A stretch of 64,000 nt of DNA, from positions 62,001-126,000 of the forward strand of contig NZ_NFJD01000002.1 in the NCBI RefSeq assembly GCF_002159705.1. The letters run 5' to 3'. The position numbers were made by a program, and so were the translations under genes. The stretch is from Elusimicrobium sp. An273. GTDB lineage: Bacteria; Elusimicrobiota; Elusimicrobia; Elusimicrobiales; Elusimicrobiaceae. Within the stretch, counting starts at the first letter, position 1, and each line of letters opens with the position of its first letter. This document shows positions 25,507 to 35,055 of this stretch, in pieces. Under the pieces are notes generated by a model. The model made no database searches and was not told where the DNA came from. It worked only from the letters and a program-made list of their open reading frames with translations.

Positions 25507-26850
25507 TTAAATCTCCTTAAGTATATTTTCAAAATTCATCGCACGGGACGCTTTTACCAGGCACGTGCCGCCTTTTTTAAGCGCGGCGGAAAGTTCCTTC
25601 GTCCAGCCGCTGGGGGTGAGCGAGTAGAACGCGTGAATGCCGGGGACGTCTTTTAATTTGTCATACGCATACTTCATTTCCGGCCCGGCCAAAAACGCAT
25701 ATTCCACCCCGTTGTCCTGCAGTTGGCGGGCAATCAGGCGGTGGTATTCTTTGGAAGTTTCCCCCAGTTCTTTCATATCACCCAGCACGGCAATGCGCGG
25801 GGTGGCGGTTTCCCGTCCCAAAATTTCCAGCGCGTTTTGCATACTGGCGGGGTTGGCGTTGTAGCAGTCCAAAATAAATTCTACTCCGTCTTTTTGCAAT
25901 CTTTCCATACGCATGGGCATAGGGGTATAGGAAAGGAGGCCTTTTTTGACGTTGTCCATATACAGCCCCAGCGCAATGGCGGCCGCCGCGGCGGCGGCGG
26001 CGTTTAGCTTATCGTGGCGCTGCAGCATAATGTCCAGCACGTAGGCTTCGCCTTTGTAAGTAAAGGAAAATTTTTCCGTTTCCAAAATTTGCAAATCCGC
26101 CCCCGGATGAAACCCGAACGAAAGGCTTTTTCCCTTGTATTGGGTTTTTAAGCGGGCGAGCAGGGGGTCGTCTGCGTTATACACTAGCGTCCCGCCGCTG
26201 TTGAGGCATTCGGCAATTTCGGTTTTGGTTTTGTAGACGGTTTCCAAATCGTGGAAAAACTCTAAATGCGCCGCCGACACATTGGTAATCACCGCCACGT
26301 CCGGCACCGCCAGCGAAGCAATTTCGCGGATATCGCCGGGATGGGAAGCCCCCAGCTCAAAAACGCCGTACTGGTGTTTGGGCTGAATTTCCAAGAGCGA
26401 AAACGGCACCCCGAACTGATTGTTAAAATTGCCCATATTGGCAATGGTTTCCCCCGCCGTTTCGCAAATGGCGCGCAACATTTGCTTGGTGGTGCTTTTG
26501 CCGTTAGATCCGGTAATGGCGGCCACTTTGAGGGTGCTGTTTAAGCGGTGGTATTTGGCTAGTGCCTGCAGGGCTTTTAACGAATCGTCCACCAGTATAA
26601 AAGAGACGTCTGAACCGGCGGGAAGGGCAAACCCTTTTTCGGCCAGTACTACGCTGGCCCCTTTTTGCAAGACTTGGGGAATAAATTGGCGGGCGTCGTG
26701 ATTTTTGCCTTTCAGCGCGAGGAACGCATCGCCGGGGCGGATGACGCGGGAATCCGTTACAAACGACGTAACAACGGCCTGGGGATGGGAAGACACCAGC
26801 TCCGCATGGGTAATTTGGGCAATTTTACTGACGGTTAAATTAAGCTTCAT
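25507..26850 (-). CDS. murF: UDP-MurNAc-tripeptide:D-Ala-D-Ala ligase MurF
   Basis: Adds D-Ala-D-Ala to complete the pentapeptide stem. 447 residues. N-terminal domain (TDSRVIRPGDAFLALKG), ATP-binding AITGSNGKSTTKQML, central NVSAAHLEFF, and C-terminal DCYNANPASM and VLGDMKELG. MurE, which usually precedes MurF, is absent here; the gap to ftsI is 46 nt with an AAGGAG ribosome-binding site for murF. Confidence 0.96.
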   Translation of the reverse strand: MKLNLTVSKIAQITHAELVSSHPQAVVTSFVTDSRVIRPGDAFLALKGKNHDARQFIPQVLQKGASVVLAEKGFALPAGSDVSFILVDDSLKALQALAKYHRLNSTLKVAAITGSNGKSTTKQMLRAICETAGETIANMGNFNNQFGVPFSLLEIQPKHQYGVFELGASHPGDIREIASLAVPDVAVITNVSAAHLEFFHDLETVYKTKTEIAECLNSGGTLVYNADDPLLARLKTQYKGKSLSFGFHPGADLQILETEKFSFTYKGEAYVLDIMLQRHDKLNAAAAAAAAIALGLYMDNVKKGLLSYTPMPMRMERLQKDGVEFILDCYNANPASMQNALEILGRETATPRIAVLGDMKELGETSKEYHRLIARQLQDNGVEYAFLAGPEMKYAYDKLKDVPGIHAFYSLTPSGWTKELSAALKKGGTCLVKASRAMNFENILKEI

Positions 26851-26896
26851 ACATACTCCTTACAAAAATCAAATGCATACGCCCTTACGGGAAACA

Positions 26897-28591
26897 TCAA
26901 AAATCGGTTTGATCCGGCGCCACGCCTTTCATGGCCAGCATCCGTTCCATAATTTCTTTAAATACGGGCGCCGCCGTGCTGCTGCCGAAAGAATACTTTT
27001 CCGGGTTATCCAGCACCACCAGCACCGTAAACTGCGGGTCGGACACGGGGGCAAACCCGCAGAACGACACAATATGCTGCCGCTTGGCATAGCCGCCTTC
27101 TTTGCTCAGTTTTTCGGCGGTTCCGGTTTTCCCCGCCACATTGTAGCCTTTAATTTGCGCCCGCTTGCCGGAACCCACTTCCACCACGCTTTGCAGGGCT
27201 TTTTTCATTACTTCGGTGGTTTCTTCTTTTAGCACGCGGCGGATTTTAACGGGCTTTGATTTCACGTCCACTTTTCCGCCCGCGTATTCAATGCGGTCAA
27301 TGATGTGCGGCTGCATCAAAATACCGCCGTTGGCAATGGCCGAATAGGCGTTAATCAGCTGGATAGGCGTTACCGCCACGCCGTAGCCGTAGCCTTTGCT
27401 GGCGGTGTCCACCACCGTCCAGCGGCTGTACGGGGGCACATTGCCTTTGGATTCGCCGTTAAAGTTGATGTCCGTCTTGGTGCCAAAGCCAAAGGCCTTG
27501 AGATAATAAAATAAATTTTTGGCGCCCAGTTCCAGTGCAATTTTCCCCGCGCCGATGTTGGAGGAAAGCTGCAAAATTTCCGGAATGGTCAGGAAGTCTT
27601 TTTTATGCTGGTTGTCTCTTATCACCACGCCGCGGGCCACTTCCCACTTGCGGTCGGACATATCAATCTGGTCGGTAATGTGCACGACGCCCGCGTCCAG
27701 CGCCGAGGAAATGGCAATGCTTTTAAAGGTGGAGCCCGGCTCGTACGTAAACTGGAACGCCAGCGACTGCCCGTCTTTGGCCGGGTAGGAGGCCGCCGCC
27801 AGAATTTTGCCCGTTTTGGGCTCTTGCACAATGGCAATGCCATGCTTGGCGCCGATGGCTTCCACTTCTTTTTTAAGGGCGCTTTCGGCGTAGAACTGGG
27901 CCACGGCGTCAATGGTTAAATAAACATTGGCTACGGAAAGTTCTTCTTTTAATTTGCGGTCGTAAATAATTTCGCCGCGGCGGGCGCGTTTGGCGCGTTT
28001 TTTGCTGATGTCTTGGCTCAGCTCGCGGTTGTACATTTGCTCAATGCCCGACAGACCGAAATTTTTGGAATTGGACGCCCCGATTAAATCAATGGCGCTG
28101 CTTCCGTACGGGTGGATGCGTTCGTATTCGGGGGTCAACTCCAGCCCTTGCCCCAGCCGGGTGCGCAAAATTTGGGAAATTTTGATGTATTTATCCGGTT
28201 TAATTTTCTTGGCCACAAAGAAGAAATTAGACGCGCGGTTCCATTTTTCCAAAATGCGCCGTTTGGGCATTTCCAGCGTTTCGGCCAAAAACGCCACCGT
28301 TTTGTTTTTATCCTGCACGTAGCGTTTGTTTACCCCGCAGGAATGGGTGCGGACGGACTCGGCCAGTTCGCGGCCGTTTACGTCCAGAATTTTGCCGCGC
28401 AGGCGGTCTTCCGCCAAATAGTTGTAAATGGCGCGCTCGGCCTTGGAAGAAAATTCTTCATACAAAAAAGTCTGCATATAAAACAGCCGCACAAAAATGC
28501 ACAGCGGCGCCAGCAAAATGACCAGGCCCGCCACGCGCATGCGGTTTTTGACGTTGAACACAAAGGGAGAACCAGACTTTCTTTTAAACAT
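26897..28591 (-). CDS. ftsI: Septal penicillin-binding protein FtsI (PBP3, D,D-transpeptidase)
   Basis: Crosslinks septal peptidoglycan with FtsW. 564 residues. N-terminal cytoplasmic tail and one membrane helix (about 18-38), the dimerisation domain (YNYLAEDRLRGKILDVNG), then the transpeptidase motifs STFK (active-site Ser), SSN (LQLSSNIGAG) and KTG (GKTGTAEK). No PASTA domains. Follows ftsL by 2 nt. Confidence 0.95.
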   Translation of the reverse strand: MFKRKSGSPFVFNVKNRMRVAGLVILLAPLCIFVRLFYMQTFLYEEFSSKAERAIYNYLAEDRLRGKILDVNGRELAESVRTHSCGVNKRYVQDKNKTVAFLAETLEMPKRRILEKWNRASNFFFVAKKIKPDKYIKISQILRTRLGQGLELTPEYERIHPYGSSAIDLIGASNSKNFGLSGIEQMYNRELSQDISKKRAKRARRGEIIYDRKLKEELSVANVYLTIDAVAQFYAESALKKEVEAIGAKHGIAIVQEPKTGKILAAASYPAKDGQSLAFQFTYEPGSTFKSIAISSALDAGVVHITDQIDMSDRKWEVARGVVIRDNQHKKDFLTIPEILQLSSNIGAGKIALELGAKNLFYYLKAFGFGTKTDINFNGESKGNVPPYSRWTVVDTASKGYGYGVAVTPIQLINAYSAIANGGILMQPHIIDRIEYAGGKVDVKSKPVKIRRVLKEETTEVMKKALQSVVEVGSGKRAQIKGYNVAGKTGTAEKLSKEGGYAKRQHIVSFCGFAPVSDPQFTVLVVLDNPEKYSFGSSTAAPVFKEIMERMLAMKGVAPDQTDF

Positions 28592-28593
28592 AT

Positions 28594-28851
28594 TTATTTT
28601 TCTTCCAGTACTACAATTTCATGCGGTTTGGCCGGCACCATGCCCAGTTTTTCTTCCGCCAGGCGCGTAATGCTGCCCGGCCCGGACATGCGGGAAATTT
28701 CCAGCTGCAAGTATTGGTTGCGCGCTTCTTTAATTTCCACTTCATTTTGCAGTTGGCTGATCGTGCGGCCCGAGCGGTTGATTTCAATGCGCATCACCGC
28801 CACGCCAAAGAGAAATAACGCCAACACAAATACCATGCCGAAAATTTTCAT
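28594..28851 (-). CDS. ftsL: Cell-division protein FtsL
   Basis: 85 residues: one membrane helix (about 3-20), a short coiled coil (SQLQNEVEIKEARNQYLQLE) and a terminal EKLGMVPA segment, the usual FtsL layout. It bridges FtsB and FtsWI in the divisome. Identified mainly by topology and by position between rsmH (4-nt overlap) and ftsI. Confidence 0.85.
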   Translation of the reverse strand: MKIFGMVFVLALFLFGVAVMRIEINRSGRTISQLQNEVEIKEARNQYLQLEISRMSGPGSITRLAEEKLGMVPAKPHEIVVLEEK

Positions 28852-29738
28852 AATTTAATCCTTTCAATTACCCGCAGTTTGGCGCTTCGGGCCCGCCGGT
28901 TTTGGCGTACCTCTTCGTACGGCGCGGAAATGGCGTGTTTGTTGACAAGCAGCCACTCCCCGCTGCGGGCCAATTCTTTAAAACGGGTTTTGACCAACCG
29001 GTCTTCCAGCGAGTGGAATGTAAGAATGGCCGCCCGTCCGCCGGGTTTTACAATATCCCCCAGCGCGCCCAAGGCGCTTTCCACCGTTTCCAATTCCCGG
29101 TTGCAGGCAATGCGCAGGGCTTGGAAGGTTTGGGTGGCGGGGTGTGTTTTGCCGCGTTTGCCGCCGTAGACTTCTTCCACCAGTTTGGCCAGCTGAGCGG
29201 TAGTTTGCAGGGGCTGCTGGCGGCGGGCCTTCATAATGGCCAGCGCAATGGCCGTGGCGTTGCGCTCTTCGCCGTATTCTTTTAAAATCCGTTCCAGCTC
29301 ATCCATCGGCCAGGTGTTGACGATTACCTGCGCACTCAGCGGGTTTTGGCGGTCAAAACGCATATCAAGCGGCCCGTCGTGCACAATGCTAAAGCCCCGT
29401 TGGGGATTGTCCAGCTGGTAGGAACTGAGGCCCAAATCAAACAAGGCGCCGTCCGCCCCCGCAAGGCCCAGTTTGTGCAGTTCCTGCGGGGCTTGGGTAT
29501 AGCTGGCGTGAAAAGCAATCAAGCGGGGGTCGTTTACGCGCTGGCGCGCCATTTGCAGGGCTTCTTCGTCCTTATCAAAGCCCAAAATGCGGGCCTGCGG
29601 CCCCAAGCGGCTTAAGAAAAATTTAGTATGCCCCCCCAGCCCCAGCGTGCCGTCTACATACACGCCTTGGGGGTTGGTTAACAAAAAATCCGCAATCAGC
29701 GGCGCCATAATGGGAATGTGAACCCAGTTTTCGCTCAT
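28848..29738 (-). CDS. rsmH: 16S rRNA m4C1402 methyltransferase RsmH (MraW)
   Basis: SAM-dependent rRNA methylase. 296 residues. GTLGLGGHTKFFLSRL (motif I), LFDLGLSSYQLD, RGFSIVHDGPLDMRFD, ATQTFQALRIACNRELE and AILTFHSLEDRLVK are all present. Starts inside the stop of the upstream peptidase gene (TGATGA) behind GGGAGG. No mraZ precedes it. Confidence 0.97.
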   Translation of the reverse strand: MSENWVHIPIMAPLIADFLLTNPQGVYVDGTLGLGGHTKFFLSRLGPQARILGFDKDEEALQMARQRVNDPRLIAFHASYTQAPQELHKLGLAGADGALFDLGLSSYQLDNPQRGFSIVHDGPLDMRFDRQNPLSAQVIVNTWPMDELERILKEYGEERNATAIALAIMKARRQQPLQTTAQLAKLVEEVYGGKRGKTHPATQTFQALRIACNRELETVESALGALGDIVKPGGRAAILTFHSLEDRLVKTRFKELARSGEWLLVNKHAISAPYEEVRQNRRARSAKLRVIERIKL

Positions 29739-31087
29739 CAGTTAAAACCTCCCTTATAGGAGTTGGTGGGCACCATTTGCAGTTTATTAATTTTGGTTTT
29801 CTGCGGGGCCGGTTGGCTGGATTTCTGGACGGCCGGCCGTGCGGGCGCCGGGTTGGAAACCGGCTTGCCGGCTGCTTGCGCTGCGGCCGGGCGTTGGGCG
29901 GGCGCGGAGGCTTTTTTCGCGTCCGACTGCAAAATTTTTCCTTCCTCGTACGCTTTTTGCAAATCGTGCCGCCAGACGTTTTCCAGCACGCTGATGCGGT
30001 TAAACGGCATGCCATAAGCGCGGTAGAGCGCCTGGTGCAAGGGCGTCTTGGCCTTCAGTTCGTTGCAGAAACGGTAAAATTCATCCCGGCTGCGGGTTTT
30101 AAGCAGATAGGAAACTACGCTGTAGGCTTGCGTGTACCAGAGCTCGGCCTGAGAGGTGCTGTAAGCGTCCAGCGTTTCCAACACGGTCATTTCCTCAAAC
30201 GGAATAATTTCTCCTTTTAAAATGCGGCGCAGGCTGCGGTCTACCCAGCTGGGTTTTTGTTTGGTGGTGTTAATTTGCATATATACCGCCATCCCTTCCG
30301 ACAGCCACAGCGGCGAGATCGTAGGCAGGAAATATCCGTCAAAATACAAGTGCGTCAATTCGTGCACGGACAGCGGGTAAAAACTGTCCCCCTCAATCAC
30401 ATACATCGTGTCCGCCCGCAAATCGGACGACGCCCCCGACCACGCCGGGCGTTTGGTAAAAGCCATATAGCTGTTCTTCTGGCCAAACAGCATGACCAAA
30501 ATTTTGTTGGGTTTAATGATGATCGTAAACGGGGTTAAATCCAGCATCAAATTGCCGTGTATATTGTCCAGCACGGTTTTAATGGTGGGCGTAACCGGGT
30601 TTTTTTCGCGGTAAATCAGATAGTTGAACGTATCCGCCGTCAAAAAACCGGGCGGCGGCGGCATCCAGCGCACTTTTTGGGCGGAATCGGCGGGGCGGAA
30701 GACTTGCGCCGGCAAATCTTCTATGCTGTCTTCGGGCGCGATGGTCACGATTTTTTCCAGACCCGAAATCATTTCGTCAAATTGTTTCTGATCGGCTTGG
30801 TTGGAAGGCGCGTTTGGCGTACGCGGCTCCGGCATGGGCGGGAGGGAAATTTCCGGCCGCAGTTCCCGCGCGCGGCCGCGTTCGTCTTCTTGGGGGGCCG
30901 CCGCCGGCTCCAGCGGAACCGGTTTGACGCTGGCCGGTTTAACGGGCTCTATCACGTCCGGCCGCGGAGCAGGCGCAAAAAGGTCTTTCACCATTTCCTT
31001 TGGACTTAGCCCAAACGAACGCAGCAGCGGCGGTGCTACCAGCACCGCAGCCAAAATCCACAGGAAAATGACGAGTTTCTTAATCAT
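29738..31087 (-). CDS. Membrane-anchored gluzincin, peptidase MA-like
   Basis: 449 residues. An N-terminal signal anchor (about 4-22), a long Pro/Glu-rich spacer to about 150, then a zinc protease domain: HELTH (H242, E243, H246) and a downstream LWLSEGMAVY whose Glu264 is the expected third ligand. This spacing fits the peptidase MA family. C-terminal tail rich in Pro/Ala/Gln. It is translationally coupled to rsmH and sits between rsmG and the division genes, so a role in envelope maturation is suggested by context only. Not a standard member of division clusters. Confidence 0.75.
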   Translation of the reverse strand: MIKKLVIFLWILAAVLVAPPLLRSFGLSPKEMVKDLFAPAPRPDVIEPVKPASVKPVPLEPAAAPQEDERGRARELRPEISLPPMPEPRTPNAPSNQADQKQFDEMISGLEKIVTIAPEDSIEDLPAQVFRPADSAQKVRWMPPPPGFLTADTFNYLIYREKNPVTPTIKTVLDNIHGNLMLDLTPFTIIIKPNKILVMLFGQKNSYMAFTKRPAWSGASSDLRADTMYVIEGDSFYPLSVHELTHLYFDGYFLPTISPLWLSEGMAVYMQINTTKQKPSWVDRSLRRILKGEIIPFEEMTVLETLDAYSTSQAELWYTQAYSVVSYLLKTRSRDEFYRFCNELKAKTPLHQALYRAYGMPFNRISVLENVWRHDLQKAYEEGKILQSDAKKASAPAQRPAAAQAAGKPVSNPAPARPAVQKSSQPAPQKTKINKLQMVPTNSYKGGFN

Positions 31088-31090
31088 ATT

Positions 31091-31741
31091 TTATGCTTCG
31101 CGTTTTTCAAACAGCGCCAAATGGCGTTTTTTATCGTCGCACGGCAAACTGTAGCGTTCTACGCCCAAGAGTACCGCGCCGCAGGCGTGCGGGTCGCACA
31201 CGTCCGTCTGCGGGTGTTCCCCCTGAAAAGCGATAAACACGCCCCCCGGCTTAACGGCGCTTAAACAAGCCGCCAAAATATCGGGCAGCTGGCCCATGGC
31301 GCGCTCGGTTAAAAAATCAAAGGCGAATTTCGTTCCCTGCCCCAGCCGCACTTTTTTTACTTTGGCGTTTGAAAGGCCCAGCTGCAAGAGGGCCCAGTTC
31401 ATAAACGAACAGCGTTTTTCCAGGCTTTCAATCAGCGTTACCTGCGCCTGCGGCAAGGCAACGGCCAGCGTAATGCCGATATATCCCGCCCCGGCCCCGG
31501 CATCCGCCGCGTGGCAGGAAGAAAGATTTTTAATATGCGCCATGGCATAAATTTTGGCGGCGGCGGTCAGCCCGTCGCAAATATGGCGGGAGAGAATTTC
31601 TTCCAAGCTGGAGGCACTGGTTAAATTTAAAAAATCTTTTTTTTCCCACACCAGCTTGGCATATTGCACCAGCCGGTCGGCTTGCTCGGCGGAAAGAGGC
31701 AGGCCCGCCCGGGCCGCAAAATCAATGAGCTGCTTTTGCAT
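31091..31741 (-). CDS. rsmG: 16S rRNA m7G527 methyltransferase RsmG (GidB)
   Basis: 216 residues from ATG 31741, chosen because TTTAGGAGG lies 7 nt ahead; an upstream in-frame ATG at 31765 has no such site. Contains EKKDFLNLTSASSLEEILSRHICDGLT and the SAM motif ADAGAGAGYIGITLAV. Overlaps the end of mnmG by 20 nt, as expected for the mnmE-mnmG-rsmG order. Confidence 0.95.
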   Translation of the reverse strand: MQKQLIDFAARAGLPLSAEQADRLVQYAKLVWEKKDFLNLTSASSLEEILSRHICDGLTAAAKIYAMAHIKNLSSCHAADAGAGAGYIGITLAVALPQAQVTLIESLEKRCSFMNWALLQLGLSNAKVKKVRLGQGTKFAFDFLTERAMGQLPDILAACLSAVKPGGVFIAFQGEHPQTDVCDPHACGAVLLGVERYSLPCDDKKRHLALFEKREA

Positions 31742-33515
31742 TTTTAAGCCTCCTAAAGCGTTCAATATGCACGGCCAAAAGCTGCAAATCCGCCGGCGTT
31801 ACGCCCGGAATACGGCCGGCTTGGCCCAAGGTTTGCGGTTTAACCGCCGCCAGCTTTTGGGCACTTTCAAACAACAGGCCGCGCACGGAGGACGGGTCAA
31901 ACCCTTCGGGAATTTTGACGCTGTCCATTTCGGCCAGCCGCTCGGCGTCTTTTTTGTTGCGCTCGTAATAGCCGGCGTATTTGTGATAAATATCCGCATG
32001 GGTGCGGGCTTTTTGCACCGTCCAGGGGAAGAGTTCCGTTTCGTCCTCATCCGCCGGGGCGTTGGGGTGGTCAATCAGTTTTTGGCACAGCGCTTTGTAT
32101 TTTTCAAAGGGCGCCTGGTATTTTTTGTCCAGCATGCCCAGTTTAAAGGCGTGCGGCATAAGGCGCAGGTCTGCATTGTCGTTGCGCAACAGAATGCGGT
32201 ACTCCGCACGGGAGGTAAACATCCGGTACGGCTCGTTGACGCCTTTGTTGATTAAATCGTCAATCAGCACGCCGATGTAGGCTTCGTCGCGCCGCAGGAC
32301 AAAAGGCTCCTTGCCCTGCACCTTCAGCGCGGCGTTGATGCCCGCCATAATCCCCTGCCCGCCGGCCTCTTCGTAGCCGGTGGTGCCGTTAATCTGCCCC
32401 GCCATAAACAGCCCGGGGATCCGTTTGCTTTCCAGCGAAGGGAACAAATCGCGCGGGTCGGAAAAATCGTACTCAATGGCATATCCGGGCCGCGTAATGG
32501 TGGCTTTTTCCATGCCCGGGACGGATTTAATCAGCGCGCGCTGAACGTCTTCGGGCATGCTGGTGGAAAAGCCTTGTATATAAAATTCTTCGGTGTGAAA
32601 GCCTTCCGGCTCCAAAAAGAGCGGGTGGCTGGTAACGTCCGGAAATTTTTTGATTTTATCTTCCACCGACGGACAATACCGCGGCCCCAAGCTGTGAATG
32701 TTGCCGCTGTACATGGCGGAGCGTTGGAAATTGCTGCGCAGGATTTTGTCCGTTTCCAGGGTGGTGCGGGTAATGTAGCAGCTTAAAAAAGTGCGTTTGG
32801 ACTGTTCGGTTACGTCCGTAAAATGCGAAATGGGCTGGAGCGGATTGTCGGACGGCTGGAGACGGAATTTGGAATAATCCAGCCCGCGGGCGTTAATGCG
32901 CATCGGCGTGCCCGTTTTAAAGCGCAGGATATTTAGTTTCAGCTCTTCCCGCAGGTTTTTGGCCAGCCCGTCCGAAGGCATATCGTTGTAGCGGCCGCCG
33001 CGGAACATTTCCGTGCCGATGTGAATCGTCCCCGCCAAAAAAGTGCCCGTAGTCAAGATCACGCTTTTGGTGTGATAAAACGTGTTGCGAAGCGTCAGCA
33101 CGCCGTCTACCGCGTTGTCGGAGACCGAAATTTTGACGGCTTCGTCCTGCATGATATCCAGGTTGGGCTGGAGTTCCAGAAAATGCTTGAAGGTAAATTG
33201 ATAGACTTTTTTGTCGCACTGCACGCGCGGGGAATGCACCGCCGGGCCTTTGCCGGTGTTGAGCATATGGTAATGCAGGGCGGCGTGATCGGTTACGCGC
33301 CCCATGGCTCCGCCCAGCGCGTCAATTTCGCGCACGATTTGGCCTTTGGCAATGCCGCCGATAGAGGGATTGCACGACATTTGAGCAACCGTATCTAAGC
33401 TTTGGCTAAGCAGCAGGGTCTTGGCGCCCAGTTTGGCAGCCGCCAGCGCGGCTTCGCAGCCGGCATGCCCGCCCCCAATCACAATGACATCATACTGATC
33501 TTCACAAACAAACAT
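31722..33515 (-). CDS. mnmG: tRNA uridine-34 carboxymethylaminomethyl-modifying enzyme MnmG (GidA)
   Basis: FAD-dependent partner of MnmE in wobble-uridine modification. 597 residues. FAD motif VIGGGHAGCEAALAAAKLG near the start, SCNPSIGGIAKG, CP-rich segments RYCPSVEDKIKKFPD and GQINGTTGYEEAGGQGIMAG, and the helical C-terminus. Starts immediately after the mnmE stop. Confidence 0.97.
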   Translation of the reverse strand: MFVCEDQYDVIVIGGGHAGCEAALAAAKLGAKTLLLSQSLDTVAQMSCNPSIGGIAKGQIVREIDALGGAMGRVTDHAALHYHMLNTGKGPAVHSPRVQCDKKVYQFTFKHFLELQPNLDIMQDEAVKISVSDNAVDGVLTLRNTFYHTKSVILTTGTFLAGTIHIGTEMFRGGRYNDMPSDGLAKNLREELKLNILRFKTGTPMRINARGLDYSKFRLQPSDNPLQPISHFTDVTEQSKRTFLSCYITRTTLETDKILRSNFQRSAMYSGNIHSLGPRYCPSVEDKIKKFPDVTSHPLFLEPEGFHTEEFYIQGFSTSMPEDVQRALIKSVPGMEKATITRPGYAIEYDFSDPRDLFPSLESKRIPGLFMAGQINGTTGYEEAGGQGIMAGINAALKVQGKEPFVLRRDEAYIGVLIDDLINKGVNEPYRMFTSRAEYRILLRNDNADLRLMPHAFKLGMLDKKYQAPFEKYKALCQKLIDHPNAPADEDETELFPWTVQKARTHADIYHKYAGYYERNKKDAERLAEMDSVKIPEGFDPSSVRGLLFESAQKLAAVKPQTLGQAGRIPGVTPADLQLLAVHIERFRRLKNAKAAH

Positions 33516-34865
33516 TTATTTCCCCATACAAAACTTCGAGAAGATAATCCCCAGCACGTCATCGGGGGTAACTTCTCCGATTAAATCTTGCAAATCATTC
33601 AACGCCCGGCGCAGATGTTCGGCGTAAATTTCCCCGCCGGCGTGCGATTCCAAGCGAATCAGCGCGCTTTCCAGCTCCGTTTGGGCCCGCAGCAGCGCTT
33701 CGTAATGGCGCAGGTTGGAAATCATCAGTCCGTCCGCCGTCTGCGCTTCGGTTACGTCGGCCGTAATCAAATCTTTCAGCGCGTTTAACCCGTCCCCCGT
33801 TTTGCACGAAACCGAGACGGACGGATATTGCTCCTGCGCTTGCAGCGTGGGGCGGCTAGCGGATAAATCGCTCTTGTTCCACACCAGCACGGTGCGTTTG
33901 TTTTGGCGGCGGATGTCCTGCCATAATTCCTGTTCTTCCGGCGTAAGCGGGCGGGACGCATCCAGCACGAATAAAATCAAATCCGCCGCTTCCATTGCGC
34001 GGTGGCTGCGGCGCATGCCTTCTTTTTCCGCCGGATCCAAGGCGTGTTCGCGAATGCCGGCGGTATCGGTTAAAATAATTTTTTGGCCGTTTATTTCCAG
34101 CGTTTCTTCCACGGTGTCGCGCGTCGTGCCGCTTTGGTCGGACACGATGGCCCGGTCAAACCCCACCAGCGCATTAAGCAGGCTGGATTTGCCGCTGTTG
34201 GGCGCGCCCACGATGGCGGTTTTTAATCCGTCTTTAATGTATTTGCCGACGGAAAAAGTATCCGCGAGCGCTTTAATGTGCCCCAAAACGGCGCTGAGTT
34301 CCCCCCGCACAAAATCGTCCGACAGGGGCGTCATTTCCTCGTCCACATCATCCAGGCGCACCTCAATCTGCGCCAGCAATTCGGAAAGGCGTTTTTTGAT
34401 TTCTTCCAGCCGCGCCGACAGTTTTCCGTCCAGCGAGTCCATCGCCAATTTGTGCGCGGCTTTGTTGCCCGAGGCAATTAAATCGCACAATCCCTGCGCT
34501 TCCACCAAGTCCATTTTCCCGTTTAAAAAAGCCCGCTGGGAAAATTCCCCCCGCTTGGCCATCACCGCGCCGTTTTGGCACAACAGCTCCAGCAGCCGGC
34601 CTTTGATGTAGGGCGAGGCGTGAACGGCAAACTCCGCCACGTCTTCTCCGGTAAAAGAATGCGGGGCCTGAAAATACGTAACAAGGGCTTTATCCAAAAC
34701 CGCGTCTCCGTCGTAAATCGTGCGAAGCGCCTGCTTGCGCGGTTCGGGCGGTTGCGGGCGGCGAGTAAGCACCGCGAGCAGACGGCAAACTTCCGGGCCG
34801 GACAGCCGCACCAAAGCGACCGCCCCGCCAGCTCCCGTAGCCAAAGCGCAGATGGTATGTTGCAT
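33516..34865 (-). CDS. mnmE: tRNA modification GTPase MnmE (TrmE)
   Basis: 449 residues. N-terminal folate-binding domain (TICALATGAGGAVALVRLSG), P-loop GAPNSGKSSLLNAL, SGTTRDTVEE (K-loop/switch I), DTAGIREH, NKSDL, and the terminal FCMGK with the active-site Cys. First gene of the long minus-strand run that ends with murG. Its promoter -10 lies 6 nt before the ATG. Confidence 0.97.
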   Translation of the reverse strand: MQHTICALATGAGGAVALVRLSGPEVCRLLAVLTRRPQPPEPRKQALRTIYDGDAVLDKALVTYFQAPHSFTGEDVAEFAVHASPYIKGRLLELLCQNGAVMAKRGEFSQRAFLNGKMDLVEAQGLCDLIASGNKAAHKLAMDSLDGKLSARLEEIKKRLSELLAQIEVRLDDVDEEMTPLSDDFVRGELSAVLGHIKALADTFSVGKYIKDGLKTAIVGAPNSGKSSLLNALVGFDRAIVSDQSGTTRDTVEETLEINGQKIILTDTAGIREHALDPAEKEGMRRSHRAMEAADLILFVLDASRPLTPEEQELWQDIRRQNKRTVLVWNKSDLSASRPTLQAQEQYPSVSVSCKTGDGLNALKDLITADVTEAQTADGLMISNLRHYEALLRAQTELESALIRLESHAGGEIYAEHLRRALNDLQDLIGEVTPDDVLGIIFSKFCMGK

Positions 34866-34871
34866 AGGTAT

Positions 34872-34877
34872 ATTTTA
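34872..34877 (-). promoter_or_regulatory. mnmE -10 element, leaderless arrangement
   Basis: TAAAAT six nucleotides before the mnmE ATG; no Shine-Dalgarno. Confidence 0.5.
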
Positions 34878-34898
34878 TCACTTTTTGGGGCTGTTTTT

Positions 34899-34934
34899 GG
34901 GCGGTTTTTTCTCCTCGTAAAAACCGCCTTTTTC
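34899..34934 (+). terminator. Hairpin between mnmE and the flavoprotein gene
   Basis: GGCGGTTTTT/AAAAACCGCC stem followed by TTTTT. No upstream plus-strand gene ends here, so its purpose is unclear; it may block antisense transcription. Confidence 0.4.
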
Positions 34935-34963
34935 CGACCCGCGCAAAAAAGAATAAAAAAAGC

Positions 34964-34969
34964 TATACT
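34964..34969 (+). promoter_or_regulatory. -10 element of the 35056 flavoprotein gene
   Basis: TATACT, followed by an 80-nt GC-rich leader with short inverted repeats and a GAGGAG ribosome-binding site. Confidence 0.5.
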
Positions 34970-35055
34970 TGTACTAGGAAAACGCCGCAGCGTTTCCCGC
35001 TCCGTGCGGCCCGCGCCTAAGCGGAGGGATAGGGTTTTGATGAGGAGATTTTGAT

